Source: Macrothele yani
Lineage: Eukaryota; Arthropoda; Arachnida; Araneae; Macrothelidae
DNA: 64,000 nucleotides
Direction: 5' to 3'
Assembly (NCBI GenBank): GCA_039090855.1
Contig: CM077006.1
Span: 47,563,336-47,627,335, forward strand
The translations under genes and the position numbers were made by a program. Under the pieces are notes generated by a model. The model was not told where the DNA came from, searched no databases, and was given only the letters and a program-made list of their open reading frames with translations. Position 1 is the first letter of the stretch, and the number at the start of each line of letters is the position of its first letter. Shown one piece after another: positions 1-11,504 of the stretch.

Positions 1-1024
1 ATAAACTGGTAGGCAAACTATATTTGTACTGAGTGTTCTGGTTTATTCCTACTGCTTGGAATGATTTCGTTGTTCCCCTTAGTTCCCAAACTGCGTAACT
101 AGGAACGAAAAGATGTCATCTAATTTCGCGTCCTCTTTATTCGCAATGTAAGTAGCCAACCAGCTACGAGCTTTGCAAAGTGCATATTGATCCACTTGCT
201 AAAGAAGGAGCAAATGAGCAATTAATCATTCATGAAAACAGCCAGGGTTAAAGAACCCAGGTCTCCAGTATTATGCATACGAAGTTGTGTTAGCCAATGA
301 AATGTTACTACTGCCGCTCTTAGATCATCGTCATCATCACCGTCGCCACCACTAACTGCAAATTAATATGCAAGGCGCGACTGCCTTTTATCTTTCCACC
401 TTATTTAGAAGTAGGAGTTTGCGACGCTAGAACCATTGAGAAGCACTCTGTTTTAAATTCAATGAAATGTTCGTACTTTTTTTAATGTGAAAGGATCTTC
501 TCGCAAAGAACTCATAATCTGTTTAGCATTTTAGTTCTTCATGGTAATTCATTCGCACTTGAAGTTCAAAAAATCAAACTGTGCAAGTGTTTTATATCTA
601 GCTTCAAATATATATACGGAAACTTTCCATAAGTTAATTTAGTATCTTAATTTTCGAGAGCGAAGTGTTGAATGTTACTCGAGACATTAAGTTCTGGCAT
701 GCTGAAACACCATTAAATGTTAACACAGCACTTATATTTTTAGATAAGCAAAAAAAGTAAAAGATGTAAATGTAAGCGTTTCGTGTCCTGGTTGTCGCTG
801 TATACTCTAGTAACGATTCCTGCTTTCATACTTCTCAAAGATACGTTCCCATCATAGCAACTGTGAAACCCAAATTCGCCGGTGGGACTAACGAACATAT
901 AGTCTTCTGCTCCGGTGCCGAATGTTTTCCCAATTAAGCTACGCCTACAAGGGCGTATCACTGCTACTTGTCGTCTTGACATGTACGCCATTTCTATAGT
1001 ATGATACGCATAATATTCGTATAC
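1..1024. other. No recognised feature (AT-rich, non-repeated)
   Basis: Nothing here resembles any other part of the window, and no protein family is recognisable in any frame. A short open frame on the minus strand near 740-991 has no recognisable domain and is probably chance. Host non-coding DNA or an eroded repeat are both possible. Confidence 0.4.
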
Positions 1025-1035
1025 AAGGCGAATCC

Positions 1036-1255
1036 TTCTTTTTTTTTTTTTTTTTTTTTTTTAGAATGTTTGACGACCACGGTGAGCAACTCGATGGGCT
1101 ATAAGCAGTCGCCCGTCCCTAATGTAGGGCAATTGGTTCCAGGAAAGGGAGAGAGCTAGTGCCGTAAGACAAACACAATATCCATGCCTCACCGGGTTTC
1201 GAACCTGGACCCTTCTCAGACGAATGGTCAGAAGCCACTGCGCCACCAGGTCGGC
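1036..1255 (-). mobile_element. tRNA-headed SINE (family A), copy 1
   Basis: This is a short interspersed element on the minus strand, with a tRNA-like head at about 1185-1255, a body containing a stretch reading as no coding sequence, and a tail seen as a T-run at 1039-1062. An 11-bp direct repeat (AAGGCGAATCC at 1025-1035, AAGGCGAATTC at 1256-1266, one mismatch) flanks it and is taken as the target duplication. About nine further copies of the family lie in this window. Confidence 0.85.
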
Positions 1256-1374
1256 AAGGCGAATTCAAAGTATATATGTATATTAAGTTGGGTGACCCGA
1301 CAAAATAACCCAGACCAAAATAGCCCCCGCGAAAAGAGCCCCTCCAAAACTAAGTTGTCCACATTATGTATAAT

Positions 1375-4300
1375 CATCATCATCATCATCAGTGTCAACC
1401 ATTATCAATCCACTGCTGGACGTAGGTCTCTCCAAGTTTTCTCCACAACGGTCTGTCTTGTGCTAGTCTCATCCATGTCACTCCCGCATACTTTCGAATT
1501 TCATCCACCCATCTCCCATGTGGTCTTCTTCTGGGACTTTTCCTGTCCCTTGGAATCCAATCTAAAATTTCGGCTGTTAATCGATGTTCTGTCCTTCTGG
1601 TAGTATGTCCAGCCCATTGCCATTTCAGGGATTTAACTCTGATCATGATGTCTTCCACTCTTGTCATATTCCGGATCCACGAGTTCCTCTTCTTATCTCT
1701 CCTGGTTACACCAAGCATGCACCTCTCCATGCTACTTTGAGTTGTCTGCAGCTTTTGTATGTTTCTTTTAGTTAAGGTCCACGTCTCTGCACCATACGTA
1801 AGCACTGGAAGGATGCATTGATCCAATACTTTTCTTTTAAGACATAATGGCATATTGCTCTTGAAAATTATGCTGTTTCTTCCAAAAGCTCTCCAGGCAA
1901 GTTTTATACGCCGATGAATTTATTCATCAATGTGACCCTCACTTGACATCTGCTGTCCAAGATAAATGTACGTGTCTGTTATCTCCAGCTTTTCTTCATC
2001 AATCGATAAATCTTCATTTCTTGTAAAAGCATTGAACATCACTTTTGTCTTCTGAAAGTTCATTTTTAATCCCGCTTCTTTACTCTTGTCAGCAAGTTCC
2101 TGGGTCATACTCTGCAGCTCTGATGGGGTAGTTGCAAAAATGACTACGTCATCAGCAAAACGAAGGTGGGTTAGATAATCTCCATTAATCTTTATCCCTT
2201 TGTTTTCCCAGTTCAGTGATTAAAAGACGTTTTCCAATGTGGCATTAAGGAGCTTCGGAGATATGGTGTTACCTTGTCTCACTCCCTTTCCAATTGTTAT
2301 GTGTGTTGTATTTTCAAACAGCCGAATCTTTGCACTTGCATTTTCATAGATGTTATTAATAATATTAATGTATGCATCTTCAATACCGCAGGATTTCAAA
2401 GCCATTGTAACTGCTGATGGTTTCACCGAATCAAAGGCTTTTTCATAATCGATAAAAGCCATGCACAATGGAAGTTCATATTCCCTCGCTCTTTCAATTA
2501 GTTCTCTCAGTACGTGGATATGATCTGGATGTACGTGGATATTGTGCTGTAGCCACTCCTAAATCCAGCTTGTTCTCTCGGTTGAGCCATGTCCAGTGTT
2601 ACCTTCAACGGTGTGAAAGAACTTTAGTGAAGAATTTATAAACCACTGATAGGAGGCTGATAGGTCTGTAGTTCCTGAGATCCTTAATGTCACCTTTCTT
2701 ATGTAGCAGGATCATTGTAGCGTTGTTCCAATCCTCAGGAATCTTCCCTTCATTAAGGCATCGAGTGAAAATTTGGGCGAGTACTGTTTCGATTTCTCCA
2801 CTTGCTTCTTGTATGATGTCTACAGTAATTCCATCTTCTCCTGGAGCTTTTCCCAGCTTCATGTTCTTGATGGCATGTGCAACTTCTGCTGGAAGGACTG
2901 GAAGAACTCTGGTACTGGTACATTTCATGATGTCTGGAGCACATGTATCATCCCTTTCATATAATTTGGAGTAGAAATCTTTCACTCTTGTCAAAATTTC
3001 GCCTCTATTTCTTGTTACAGAACCATCTTCTTTTCTCAGTGCCATAATCTGTTTTCTTCCCTTACTGAGATGTCCCTTTGCTATTTTTAGGCTTTGGTTG
3101 TTTTCAATTGCTTTCCTCACTAGTTCACAGTTGAATTTCCTTACGTCTTCAGGGATACTTTTTCGTACTGTCTTGCATAGCTCTATATATTCCACTTTGG
3201 AAGTCACATCTTCTTTAGTTGTCCTCATCTCTCTTCTTTTTTGCATCAACATTTTGGTTTTTCCTGATAATTTGTTCACATGCAACATGTTCTTAGACCT
3301 AGCTAATTTTGTAGCTGTTTCCATAAGAGCTTTGGTTACTTTTCTGTTAACTTCAGAAATATCCACTTCTTCCGATGTTAGGCCTTCTAAAGCAGAAAAT
3401 CTGTTCTTCAGTTCCAACTTGAAGGTACTATGGTGTTTTTTAAGGTTGGTTATGTCAATACATTTTGTTTGTCTTATCAGCTTGCAACGTTCGAGTTTAG
3501 TCTTGAGGTGCATCTTACAGCTCACCAATCTATGGTCACTACCTGTGTTGAACTTGTTTAGCACATTGCAGTCTTCTATGACGAATTTTTTGTTACACAT
3601 AATAAAATCAATTTCACTTGTCGTTCCGTTTGGATGTCTCCATATCCATTTCCTGTGTGGCTTTTTCTTGAAAAAGGAGTTCACGATGAAAACCCCTTCT
3701 GCCTCTGCAAACTCAATGAGAATATTTCCACGCTGGTTTCTGTTGCCTTGACCGAATTTACGTACTGAAGTTTCATTCTGTTGCAGTTGCCATATTTTTT
3801 CATTGAAATCTCCCATAATTATCGTCAAGTGCTGCTTACCTTTATTATTTAGATGACGAATTTCCTCATAAAATTCTTCAATTTCTTCTTCAGGATGACT
3901 TGTGGTGGGTTCATAAGTTTGAATAATCTGAGCCTTGTATCTTCTCGATAGCGAGTCGTGCAGCTCTGTCAGAGGAAATTTCAACTCCTACAACTTTATC
4001 CTTCAGTTTCTTGTTTATTATAAATCCAACACCACTAGTTCTACCAGTATCTGTCCCACGATAGTAGAAAAGATGTCCACTTTTCAGTTCAATGAGATCT
4101 CCTTTTCTCTTTACCTCACTTAGCCCGACGATGTCCCACATGATCCTTTGTAGTTCCTCTTCCAATTCAAGAAGCCTTGAATCAGAAGATAGGGACCGTC
4201 CATTATACGTAGCCAAGGTCAGCATCAGATGGCAGCCTAGTCCGGTCCTCCGGGGATTCTTAGCACCCTCTGCCTTCATGTCGCAATGGCCGCTGCCTTG

Positions 4301-4585
4301 GCCAGGTACATTCCAGCTGCCGGAGACTGAGGGCCAACATTTAAGTTGTAGATTCATTTTGGAGGGGTTTGGCCATAACTCACCACGCTGGCCAAGCGGG
4401 TTGGTGAGTGTGGGATGGAATTTCCTCTGATCGCGATGGTATAGTTATACCGCTATTGGCGTTCGTCAGAGCCCCTTTAGTGGAAACAGGATGCACCACG
4501 AGAAGGCGGGGTTGACATCTGTCAAGGAGAGGCTGTGATGTTAAGGATCATCTGACCCTACATCACGTTGTTTCAGTGAAAACGA
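1375..4585 (-). mobile_element. RTE-clade non-LTR retrotransposon, copy 1 (near full length, decayed)
   Basis: This is an APE-endonuclease plus reverse-transcriptase element read on the minus strand. Its 3' end is an ATC/GAT microsatellite directly after the stop codon, the short simple-repeat 3' end typical of the RTE clade. Identical 9-bp repeats ATGTATAAT at 1366-1374 and 4586-4594 flank it and are taken as the target duplication. Its 5' end extends about 20 bp beyond the 5' end of the copy at 20928-24111. Confidence 0.9.
1395..4357 (-). pseudogene. RTE endonuclease/reverse transcriptase, broken
   Basis: The frame is fragmented. A part at 3911-4357 holds the start of the endonuclease, 2605-3984 holds the rest of the endonuclease (GDFN, SEIDFI, SDHRLV) and the first reverse-transcriptase blocks, 2220-2468 holds AFIDYEKAFDSV and RQGNTISP, and 1395-2108 holds the C-terminal part. 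Frame changes near 3950 and 2600, and stops near 2220 and 1920, separate these parts. A small duplication near 2520-2545 adds to the damage. It is more diverged than the other copies, so it is probably one of the older insertions. Confidence 0.9.
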
Positions 4586-4633
4586 ATGTATAATATGTGT
4601 AGGTATATCTGATGAATTGCAAAGTAGATTGAA

Positions 4634-4800
4634 AAGGAAAGAATTTAAACAATTTTTAGCAAAAAAAATAAAATTATTTAAACAATTTTTAACAAAAAAT
4701 AAAAGAATTTAATACATTTTTAGCAAAAAATAAAATAATGCAAGCAATTTTTAGCCAAAAATAAAAGAATTTAAACAATTTTAGTGAAAAACAAATGTTT
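4634..4800. repeat. AT-rich minisatellite, ~32-bp unit
   Basis: There are four to five imperfect copies of a unit containing GAATTTAAACAATTTTTAGC followed by an A-rich stretch. The surrounding 4595-5250 is AT-rich and holds nothing else I recognise. Confidence 0.75.
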
Positions 4801-5252
4801 AAAATCAAGTTAAATTATCACGTTGTGAGAAGTTTCGCATACATAGACATACCGAAGTAGCACGATAATTCCAACTTAGGTACATAATTCTAAACAATCT
4901 TTTAGTAAAAAAATAATGTTTTTAAACGAGTGAAGTTATTTTATTAAATTATGAGAAATGGCACGCAGATAGTCCAAAATATTGGTGTCATTATAATTTT
5001 GCATGTGTTTTAAGTAGCTGCTTCTTGTTAACATTACATGAAAACGACCTGAATCAATTTCAACACGATTCTGTTCTTTTAGAATCTGTATATGTAAAAC
5101 TGACAGCTCTCACTGACTCATCACCGAATCTCAGAAACTATTGAACTTAGAACATTTTTATTTGGCGGGAATGTTCCTTTTACAACTTAGAGGCGCACTA
5201 AGAAAGGAATTTTTTTTTACAATAACTTTAAGCATGTCGAAATGGGTTTTTC

Positions 5253-5599
5253 ATAAAGGAAGGATCTATAGAGTGGAAACAGACATAGGAGCCCATGGAA
5301 ACTCCTCCCATAGAAAGTGGCGCCCCACGGACCTAAAACAGAAGCAAAATGTGACGTGACCCCGTGACGTCGGCAATAGTTGCTACGGCAACCCAGCGCA
5401 GGCGACAGCAGCGCCACCGCACCATCTTGGAAGTCATGCCTTTACTTCAGAAATAACAAAAAAATTACGAAGATGGAAAACAATTTTCAGAAATGTTGGC
5501 CAATTATGGAAAATACAGTCTACACAAATGCCGAGTAAAAAAAGATAAGCCAAAAAGCTAACGAAGCCAATAACGTAGATGCTTTGATAACGCTAGGAC
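5253..5599 (+). mobile_element. Partial copy of an 8-bp-TSD MITE, interrupted
   Basis: It starts with the terminal motif CATAAAGGAAGGATCTATAG and matches the left part of the next element almost base for base, including the segments around 5300-5390 and 5450-5580. It stops exactly where that second copy has inserted (target GCTAGGAC at 5592-5599). I could not find its right end beyond 6456. Confidence 0.75.
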
Positions 5600-6447
5600 C
5601 ATAAAGGAAGGATTTTTAGAGTGGAAACAGACATAGGAGCCCATGAAAATTCCTCACATAGAAAGTGGCGCCCCCACGGACCTAAAACAGAAGCAAAATG
5701 TGACGTGACCCCGTGACGTCGGCAATAGTTGCTACGCCAACACATGCACAACATTTAGTGCCTTTGATATACGTGGGGTTAAGTGAGAACATAGTGAAAA
5801 ATAATAGACCAGATATAGGAGAAAGGTTTTTTGTTAGTATGATAGAGAACAGATAGGAAGAAAGTACTTCACAAATAACAAAAAAATTACGAAGACGGAA
5901 AACAATTTTCACAAATGTTGGCCAATTATGGAAATACAGGCTACACAAATGCCGTGTAAAAAAAGATAAGCCGAAAACCTAACGAAGCCAATAACGTAGA
6001 TGTCGAAGCAGATGACAATTGAATACAAATTAGAATTGTAAGTGAAGCAGAGTGGGTATGGAAGAAACAATCAAATGAACAACAGACACGTAAAAACCCA
6101 AAAGTTATGAATTCTGTAAGGAAAAGTATACGATCAGTAAGTAATAAGCAAAATAATACCACTTATTAGAACGCTAGAGGAATTGAAGACCAAAAAGAAT
6201 CTTAAAATTAATAAAGTATTGCGTGTATTCGTCTTAAACATTGCCGGATAGCAAGCCAAAGTCAAAAGTCAAAGTAAAAACATTCGTTCAGACAAAAATC
6301 GCGTGGTTCGTGGGTGTTCCCTGAGAAACCAGCTGTCAATCAACTGTAGTTCTGTTTTAGGTCGCTGGTGCGCTGCAGTCGACTTCATGACGTCATGAGT
6401 TTCAGCTTAATACAGCCAGTGTCTTCTCTATATATCCTTCCTTTATG
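5600..6447 (+). mobile_element. Non-autonomous TIR element (MITE), 848 bp, perfect 8-bp TSD
   Basis: The inverted ends are CATAAAGGAAGGAT followed by TTTTAGAG at left and, on the other strand, TATAGAG at right. GCTAGGAC occurs at 5592-5599 and again at 6448-6455. No transposase frame is present. An 8-bp duplication fits the hAT or P superfamilies; the CATAAAGG end is compatible with either, so I leave the family open. Confidence 0.9.
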
Positions 6448-6539
6448 GCTAGGACGTTTTGCAATGATCGAGCCATTGTTGCCCAGCAACTGAAACCCCG
6501 CCCTAAGTTTTGAATGACTTGAGTTGACCTGCTCAGTAT

Positions 6540-7880
6540 ATATTTTGTTCTAAATTTATTTGTTCTGAATTTATTGGTTCTGAATTTGTTTAACAAAGAA
6601 TCTTAAAAAACACGTAAAAAGCGCTATATCATAATATGCTTTTCATTTAGACATTTATTATCGTTTGACACATCGAATGTCAAGTATTTTTTATTTGTTC
6701 TAGATTTATTTAACAAAAAGAACTTTTAAAAATATCACGTAAAAAGCGCTATATCATAATATGCTTTGCATTTAAACATTTATATTATCTTTTGACATAT
6801 CGAATGTCAAGGTTTTTTGAGTCAAAATCAAATTACCAACATTCGTTTTCACCGAAGCAACGGTGACGTCATATAAGTGGTAAAGTGACTGCAATGGATA
6901 TACAGTAAATATTTTGTTCTGAATTTATTGGTTCTGAACTTATTTGTTCTGAATTTTTTTGCAAAAACCCTTTAAAATCACGTAAGAAGCGCTATATCAT
7001 AATATGCTTTGCATTTCAACATTTATTACCGTTTTACATATCGAATGTCAAGGTTTTTTTTATTTGTTCTAAATTTATTTAACAAAAAAACTTTTTAAAA
7101 TATCACGTAAAAAGGGCTATATCATAATATGCTTTGCATTTAAACATTTATATTATCGTTTGACATATAAAGTGTCAAGGTTTCTGAGTCAAAATCAAAT
7201 TACCAACATTCGTTTTTACCGAAGTGACGGTGACGTCATGTAAGTGTTTTTTTAAATCAAATTATGAACATTCGTTTTCACCGAAGCAACGGTAACGTCA
7301 TATACGTGGTAAGGTGACTGCAATAAACATAAATAATTTGTTCTAAATTTATTTGTTCTGAATTTATTTAACAAAAAACCTTAAAAATCACGTAAAAAGG
7401 GCTATATCATAACTTGCTTTGCATTTAAACATTGTCGTTTGGCATATCAAATGTCAAGGTTTTTTGGTTTGTTCTAAATTTATTTTACAAAAAAAAAAAA
7501 TCTTTTGAAAATATCACGCAAAAAGCGTTATATCATAATATGTTTTGCATTTAAACATTTACATTACCGCATTTTTTTATTGTAGGTTTAACGACCACTG
7601 TGATCGACTCAATGGGCTATAAGTAGTCGCCCGTCCCTAATTTACGGTCAGTGGTTCCAGAGAGAAGAGAAAGCCAGTGCCGTAAGACAACATCCATGCC
7701 TCACCGGGATTGGAGCCCGGACCTTTTTTGGACGAATGATCAGAGGATATCGCTTAGACCACTACGCCACTGGGTCGACACATTATCGTTTGGCATATAG
7801 AATGTCAAGGTTTTTTGAGTCAAAAACAACGACGGTGACGTCATATAAGTGGTAAGCAAGGTGACTGCAATAAATATAAA
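6540..7880. repeat. Higher-order tandem repeat, ~365-410 bp period
   Basis: The phrase GCTATATCATAATATGCTTT and its neighbours recur near 6630, 6755, 6995, 7120, 7405 and 7530. That is three pairs 126 bp apart, with pairs repeating every 365-410 bp. Each unit also carries a TTTGTTCTGAATTTATT tract and a segment with CGGTGACGTCATATAAGTGG. A family A SINE sits in the third unit. Confidence 0.85.
7571..7781 (-). mobile_element. tRNA-headed SINE (family A), copy 2
   Basis: The tail T-run lies at left and the tRNA-like head at about 7700-7781, with a near-consensus B box (the complement of GGATTGGAGCC at about 7708-7718). It is inserted in the satellite block described above. Confidence 0.85.
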
Positions 7881-8086
7881 TATGAGGGTAGATTTTCATA
7901 GTAATTGAAATTTGAAAAAAAAGTTTCCCCTTTGAGATATTAGCCATGGCAACACAATTTTGCCCACGCTTCCAGAAACATCTGACTTGCTAGCTTTTAA
8001 ACGTACAGTTTCGAACGAAATTGTCTACGAAATTGTTCATAAGCAAGGTTCTTTTTACATTTATGCTAAAAGTAACAACGTATTTT

Positions 8087-8218
8087 GTTCTGTTTTCTAT
8101 TATTAATTTGTTCTGTTTTCTATTATTATTTTGTTCTGTTTTCTATTATTATTTTGTTCTGTTTTCTATTATTATTTTGTTCTGTTTTCTATTATTATTT
8201 TGCTCTGTTGTCCATTAA
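8087..8218. repeat. 22-23 bp minisatellite
   Basis: About five to six head-to-tail copies of a unit containing TTTTGTTCTGTTTTCTATTA. The open frame across it is an artefact of the repeat. Confidence 0.9.
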
Positions 8219-8420
8219 TATTTTAACGATCAAAGTGAAGAGTAACAACGTATTTTGATTTGTTTCGTGTAGGCTTGAAGTTTTAAATTTACAGTTATGA
8301 ACGAAATTGCTTATGTGTCGTCTGGCAGAATAAGTCAGGCAGACGTATGTTTCCCAAAAGAGCGAAGAAATGTGCAGTGTACGGCCATTTCAACTGTATA
8401 TCATATATATCATGTATTCC

Positions 8421-8466
8421 AAGTGTATTTTATAATATCACGTTCGAAGAACGGGTATTTAGCTAG
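8421..8466 (+). mobile_element. Possible Helitron-type 3' end
   Basis: A short hairpin (CGTTC / GAACG with a 3-base loop) near 8444-8456 is followed about ten bases later by CTAG and then a T. That is the layout of a Helitron 3' terminus (hairpin, then CTRR, inserted before T). It resembles the better supported end at 45734. Nothing else of the element is visible. Confidence 0.35.
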
Positions 8467-10820
8467 TTGATGTCAGTGGCGGCTCGTGAGTACATCTACA
8501 GGAGGTTCACAATTAATAATTGCAGTTTTTGAGATACACTGTGTCACACACTTGTGTGTTACTTACAATATTCATATAATTTAGGCGCTGCTATACCTTG
8601 ATGTAATGTATTAATTTTGAAACGAAATGTTATTATAGATATTACTGTACTTTAACTGTTTCACAACTTAATAATAAAGGATTACTTTATTGATCATACT
8701 TGTTACAATATGCTAATTGTTCTTTTTTACTGAAAAAATTATTTTCATTTAATTTTAAAGTAGTAGAATAAATACAAAACAGAAAGCTTGTTTTAAGTGT
8801 TAAATATTTAGATAGTTAGTCATAAGGCCTCATGCTCTCAATTATTAGATTAGATTATTAAACACACAGAAAAAGGAAAATAATCAAAGCTGCTGCATAT
8901 GATGGTAAGGCCTATTATTTACTTACACAAATTTACTTGGATGGTAGCTTACACGAATATTTTCTTTAAGTACAGTTTTTGTAAACACAGTCCATCCTTC
9001 TATCTTTTCTTGACACAAAAACATCAATAACTCTTTCATTGAAATTATGAATGTTAGAAATCATTTCCTTCTCGATTGCAAGCATGGCTAAAGCTGTAAG
9101 CCTCTCTTGACACATCGTAGACCGCAAAAATGTCTATCCGTTTTAGGGTTGAAAAACACCTTTCAGCTTCAGTAGTCGTCATTGGTATTTTTGCAATAAT
9201 TAATAACAGTTTATAACTTTCAGAAAATGATGACAATAAGTTGTTTTCAATAAAAAAAAACTGTAAAAGACTAACAGCACCACGCATGTTTCTGAAATCA
9301 GTTCTTTTGTAAATGATTTCAAGCTCTGTCTTGAAGCGATTTTTTTCAAGAAATGAATACACATTTACTGTATCTTCAAGCAATTTCCGTTCAAACTTTT
9401 GTGATTCAAAAAGAGATACAGCTGAGCAAGATGTTGTGAATGAAAATCTTGTTTTGATTTGCGTTGTAATAATGTCACAGGTTTCCTTGGCAGCCACTGT
9501 TCTACTTAAGTAAATATCTTCTTCACGCCTCGATCGTTTAGGTGCATTTTCTGGGTACTGATTAACCAGCTCTGTCACTTTGTCCATCTTACCTCTTTCC
9601 TTATCAATGGCTTTGACGAAGTGGTCAACATTGGCTTTAGTTCTCACAGCATCAGTGTAAGTTAGCTGTAATTGGTTGTACAAAATATACACATGTGGCA
9701 TCAATTTGTGAAAAACAGAAAGCCAAAATATGAACTTATTATCTCTAAGGAGACGAGCTAGAGCACCAGCTTTAATTGTGGTGGTTGGTTGCTTAGAGGT
9801 TGATTGGATTTCCTCCATACATTCACTTAATTTCTCTCTGTACTCAAAAACAGTATTAACAGTTCTGCTCTTAAAATTCCACATTGTAGCTGACGCCCGA
9901 GGTATTCGTTTGCCAACTATCTTGTCCAAAACAGACACTCTCTGAGGGGAATCTGAAAAAAATGTGTTATATCACTTAAGTCCGAAAAAAAAATTCTGAC
10001 TTCTTGGTTTTGGCTTGTTGCTTGAGCTACAATCAAGTTCAACTGATGAGCGTAACAGTGAACGAAAAAAGCATGTTTATAGGTTTGTTGCACTATGGTC
10101 TGCACGCCAGCATGGTGCCCACTCATTACATTCGCACCGTCATAGCTTTGAGATACGAGTTTTTCTGGATTTTACACAACATAATCTAAACTGGTATAAA
10201 TACATTTGGCTATAGATTCTGCGTCGTGCCCTTCAGGGTTATCAAATTTCCAAAATCTTTCAACTGGTTGGCCATTAGCTAAAACATAGCGGAAAATTAT
10301 AACTAACTGAAATACAGAGGAGACGTCTGATGTTTCGTCCGCGATCAAAGAAACATACTGTGCAGTTTTTATTTCTTCTATTATGTTTTCTTGACATACA
10401 AAAAGCATACAATCTAACAATTCATTTTGAATTTCTTTCGAGGTACCTTTAACGACAGTAGCGGTACTCAAATGTTCTTTCAAAGATGAGTCAAGTTCTG
10501 CAGAAAAGTTTACAAGCCCTTTAAATATGCCAGGATTTAAGGAATCTTCATCCTCACGATGACCTCGAAGGGCCAACTCAAATGCACCGCTAAATTTAAT
10601 ACAGTCTACAAGCTTAGAAAGGACATACCTATTTTTAGTCACTTGTTCATTGTGCTTTTTAATATTTTGTCGATAAGCACTGTCAAGCTGCTGACGAACG
10701 TCAACCTTTCCCAGCAAATTGAAATCCAATGTAGCACTTATGTTGTAACGTACCAGGAGATGTGACGTACCTGCCAGAAGGACGCACACGACATAAAGGC
10801 ACATAGCAATCAGAACAAAT

Positions 10821-10893
10821 GTCCGCGTAGCTTAATTGGTAGAGCAACTTATTCCGGAATGAGTGGACCCGGGTTCGAACCCCGGCGCGGATA
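10821..10893 (+). other. tRNA-like module in LTR 1 (Pol III A and B boxes)
   Basis: The 73-nt sequence has a full 7-bp acceptor stem (GTCCGCG with CGCGGAT, one G-U), a 4-bp D stem, and a T arm CCGGG-TTCGAAC-CCCGG. The A box TAGCTTAATTGG and B box GGTTCGAACCC match the Pol III consensus. The anticodon arm is nearly palindromic around TTCCGGAA and cannot form a 7-base loop over a 5-bp stem, so it is unlikely to be a decoding tRNA. Confidence 0.85.
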
Positions 10894-10923
10894 AAAATGA
10901 CGGAGAAATTGACTTCGTTATAA

Positions 10924-10935
10924 TGGCGCCCGAAC
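10924..10935 (+). promoter_or_regulatory. Primer-binding site of TRIM copy 1
   Basis: TGGCGCCCGAAC begins one base after the LTR end. Its TGG start is complementary to the CCA tail of a tRNA. The same 12 bases form the start of tRNA-Lys-type primer sites known from other LTR elements. The match beyond 12 bases was not judged. The second internal segment repeats it at 11232-11243. Confidence 0.8.
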
Positions 10936-10962
10936 TATCCGGATGACCCGACCGTTCAAAAT

Positions 10963-10996
10963 CTCGCATTGGTGTGATGTTATTTCCACACCGCGA
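10963..10996 (+). other. Conserved stem-loop in the TRIM internal region
   Basis: CTCGC and GCGAG pair, then GGTGTG and CACACC pair around a loop, with a 3-base bulge. That is 11 base pairs in all. Versions occur in every TRIM internal region in this window, including a C-to-T change at about 52011 that keeps a G-U pair. Confidence 0.7.
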
Positions 10997-11024
10997 GATA
11001 GGAAAAATATGCGCAGCACTTCGA

Positions 11025-11051
11025 AAGAAAAGAAAAATAAGGGGGAGATGA
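11025..11051 (+). promoter_or_regulatory. Polypurine tract of TRIM copy 1
   Basis: A run of almost pure A and G ending in AAGGGGGAGATGA lies immediately before the second LTR, where plus-strand priming takes place in LTR elements. The equivalent tract precedes the third LTR at 11330-11354. Confidence 0.75.
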
Positions 11052-11128
11052 TGTAACGTACCAGGAGATGTGACGTACCTGCTAGCAGGACGCACATGAC
11101 ATAAAGGGCGATAGGAATCAGAATACAT

Positions 11129-11201
11129 GTCCGCGTAGCTTAATTGGTAGAGCAACTTATTCCGGAATGAGTGGACCCGGGTTCGAACCCCGGCGCGGAT
11201 A
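11129..11201 (+). other. tRNA-like module in LTR 2
   Basis: It is base-for-base the same design as the module at 10821-10893, with the A and B boxes and acceptor stem intact. Confidence 0.85.
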
Positions 11202-11431
11202 AAAATGACGAAGAAATTGACTTCGTTATAATGGCGCCCGAACTATCCGGATGACCCGACCGTTCAAAATCTCGCATTGGTGTGATGTTATTTCCACACC
11301 GCGAGATAGGAAAAATATGAGCAGCACTTCGAAAGAAAAAGAAGGGGGAGATGATGTAACGTACCAGGAGATGTGACGTACCTGCCAGAAGGACGCACAC
11401 GACATAAAGGCAGATAGGAATCAGAACAAAT

Positions 11432-11504
11432 GTCCGCGTAGCTTAATTGGTAGAGCAACTTATTCCGGAATGAGTGGACCCGGGTTCGAACCACGGCGCG
11501 GATA
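11432..11504 (+). other. tRNA-like module in LTR 3
   Basis: It matches the other two, with one change in the T stem (CCACGG for CCCCGG). The A box is intact and the B box reads GGTTCGAACCA. Confidence 0.85.

Noticed and set aside
1..1024. Host gene at the window start
   Set aside because: No frame of useful length with a recognisable domain, and no convincing splice-linked exons could be read by eye.
3098..3751. Long open frame of 217 codons opposite the RTE gene, also seen at 22632-23285 and 57195-57848
   Set aside because: It is the antisense shadow of a conserved coding region. Its presence in each copy follows from the copies being related.
8021..8218. Hydrophobic 65-codon frame
   Set aside because: It is a translation of the 22-23 bp minisatellite.
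10821..10893. Genuine tRNA gene
   Set aside because: The anticodon arm cannot form a standard loop, and the sequence is present in every LTR of a mobile element.
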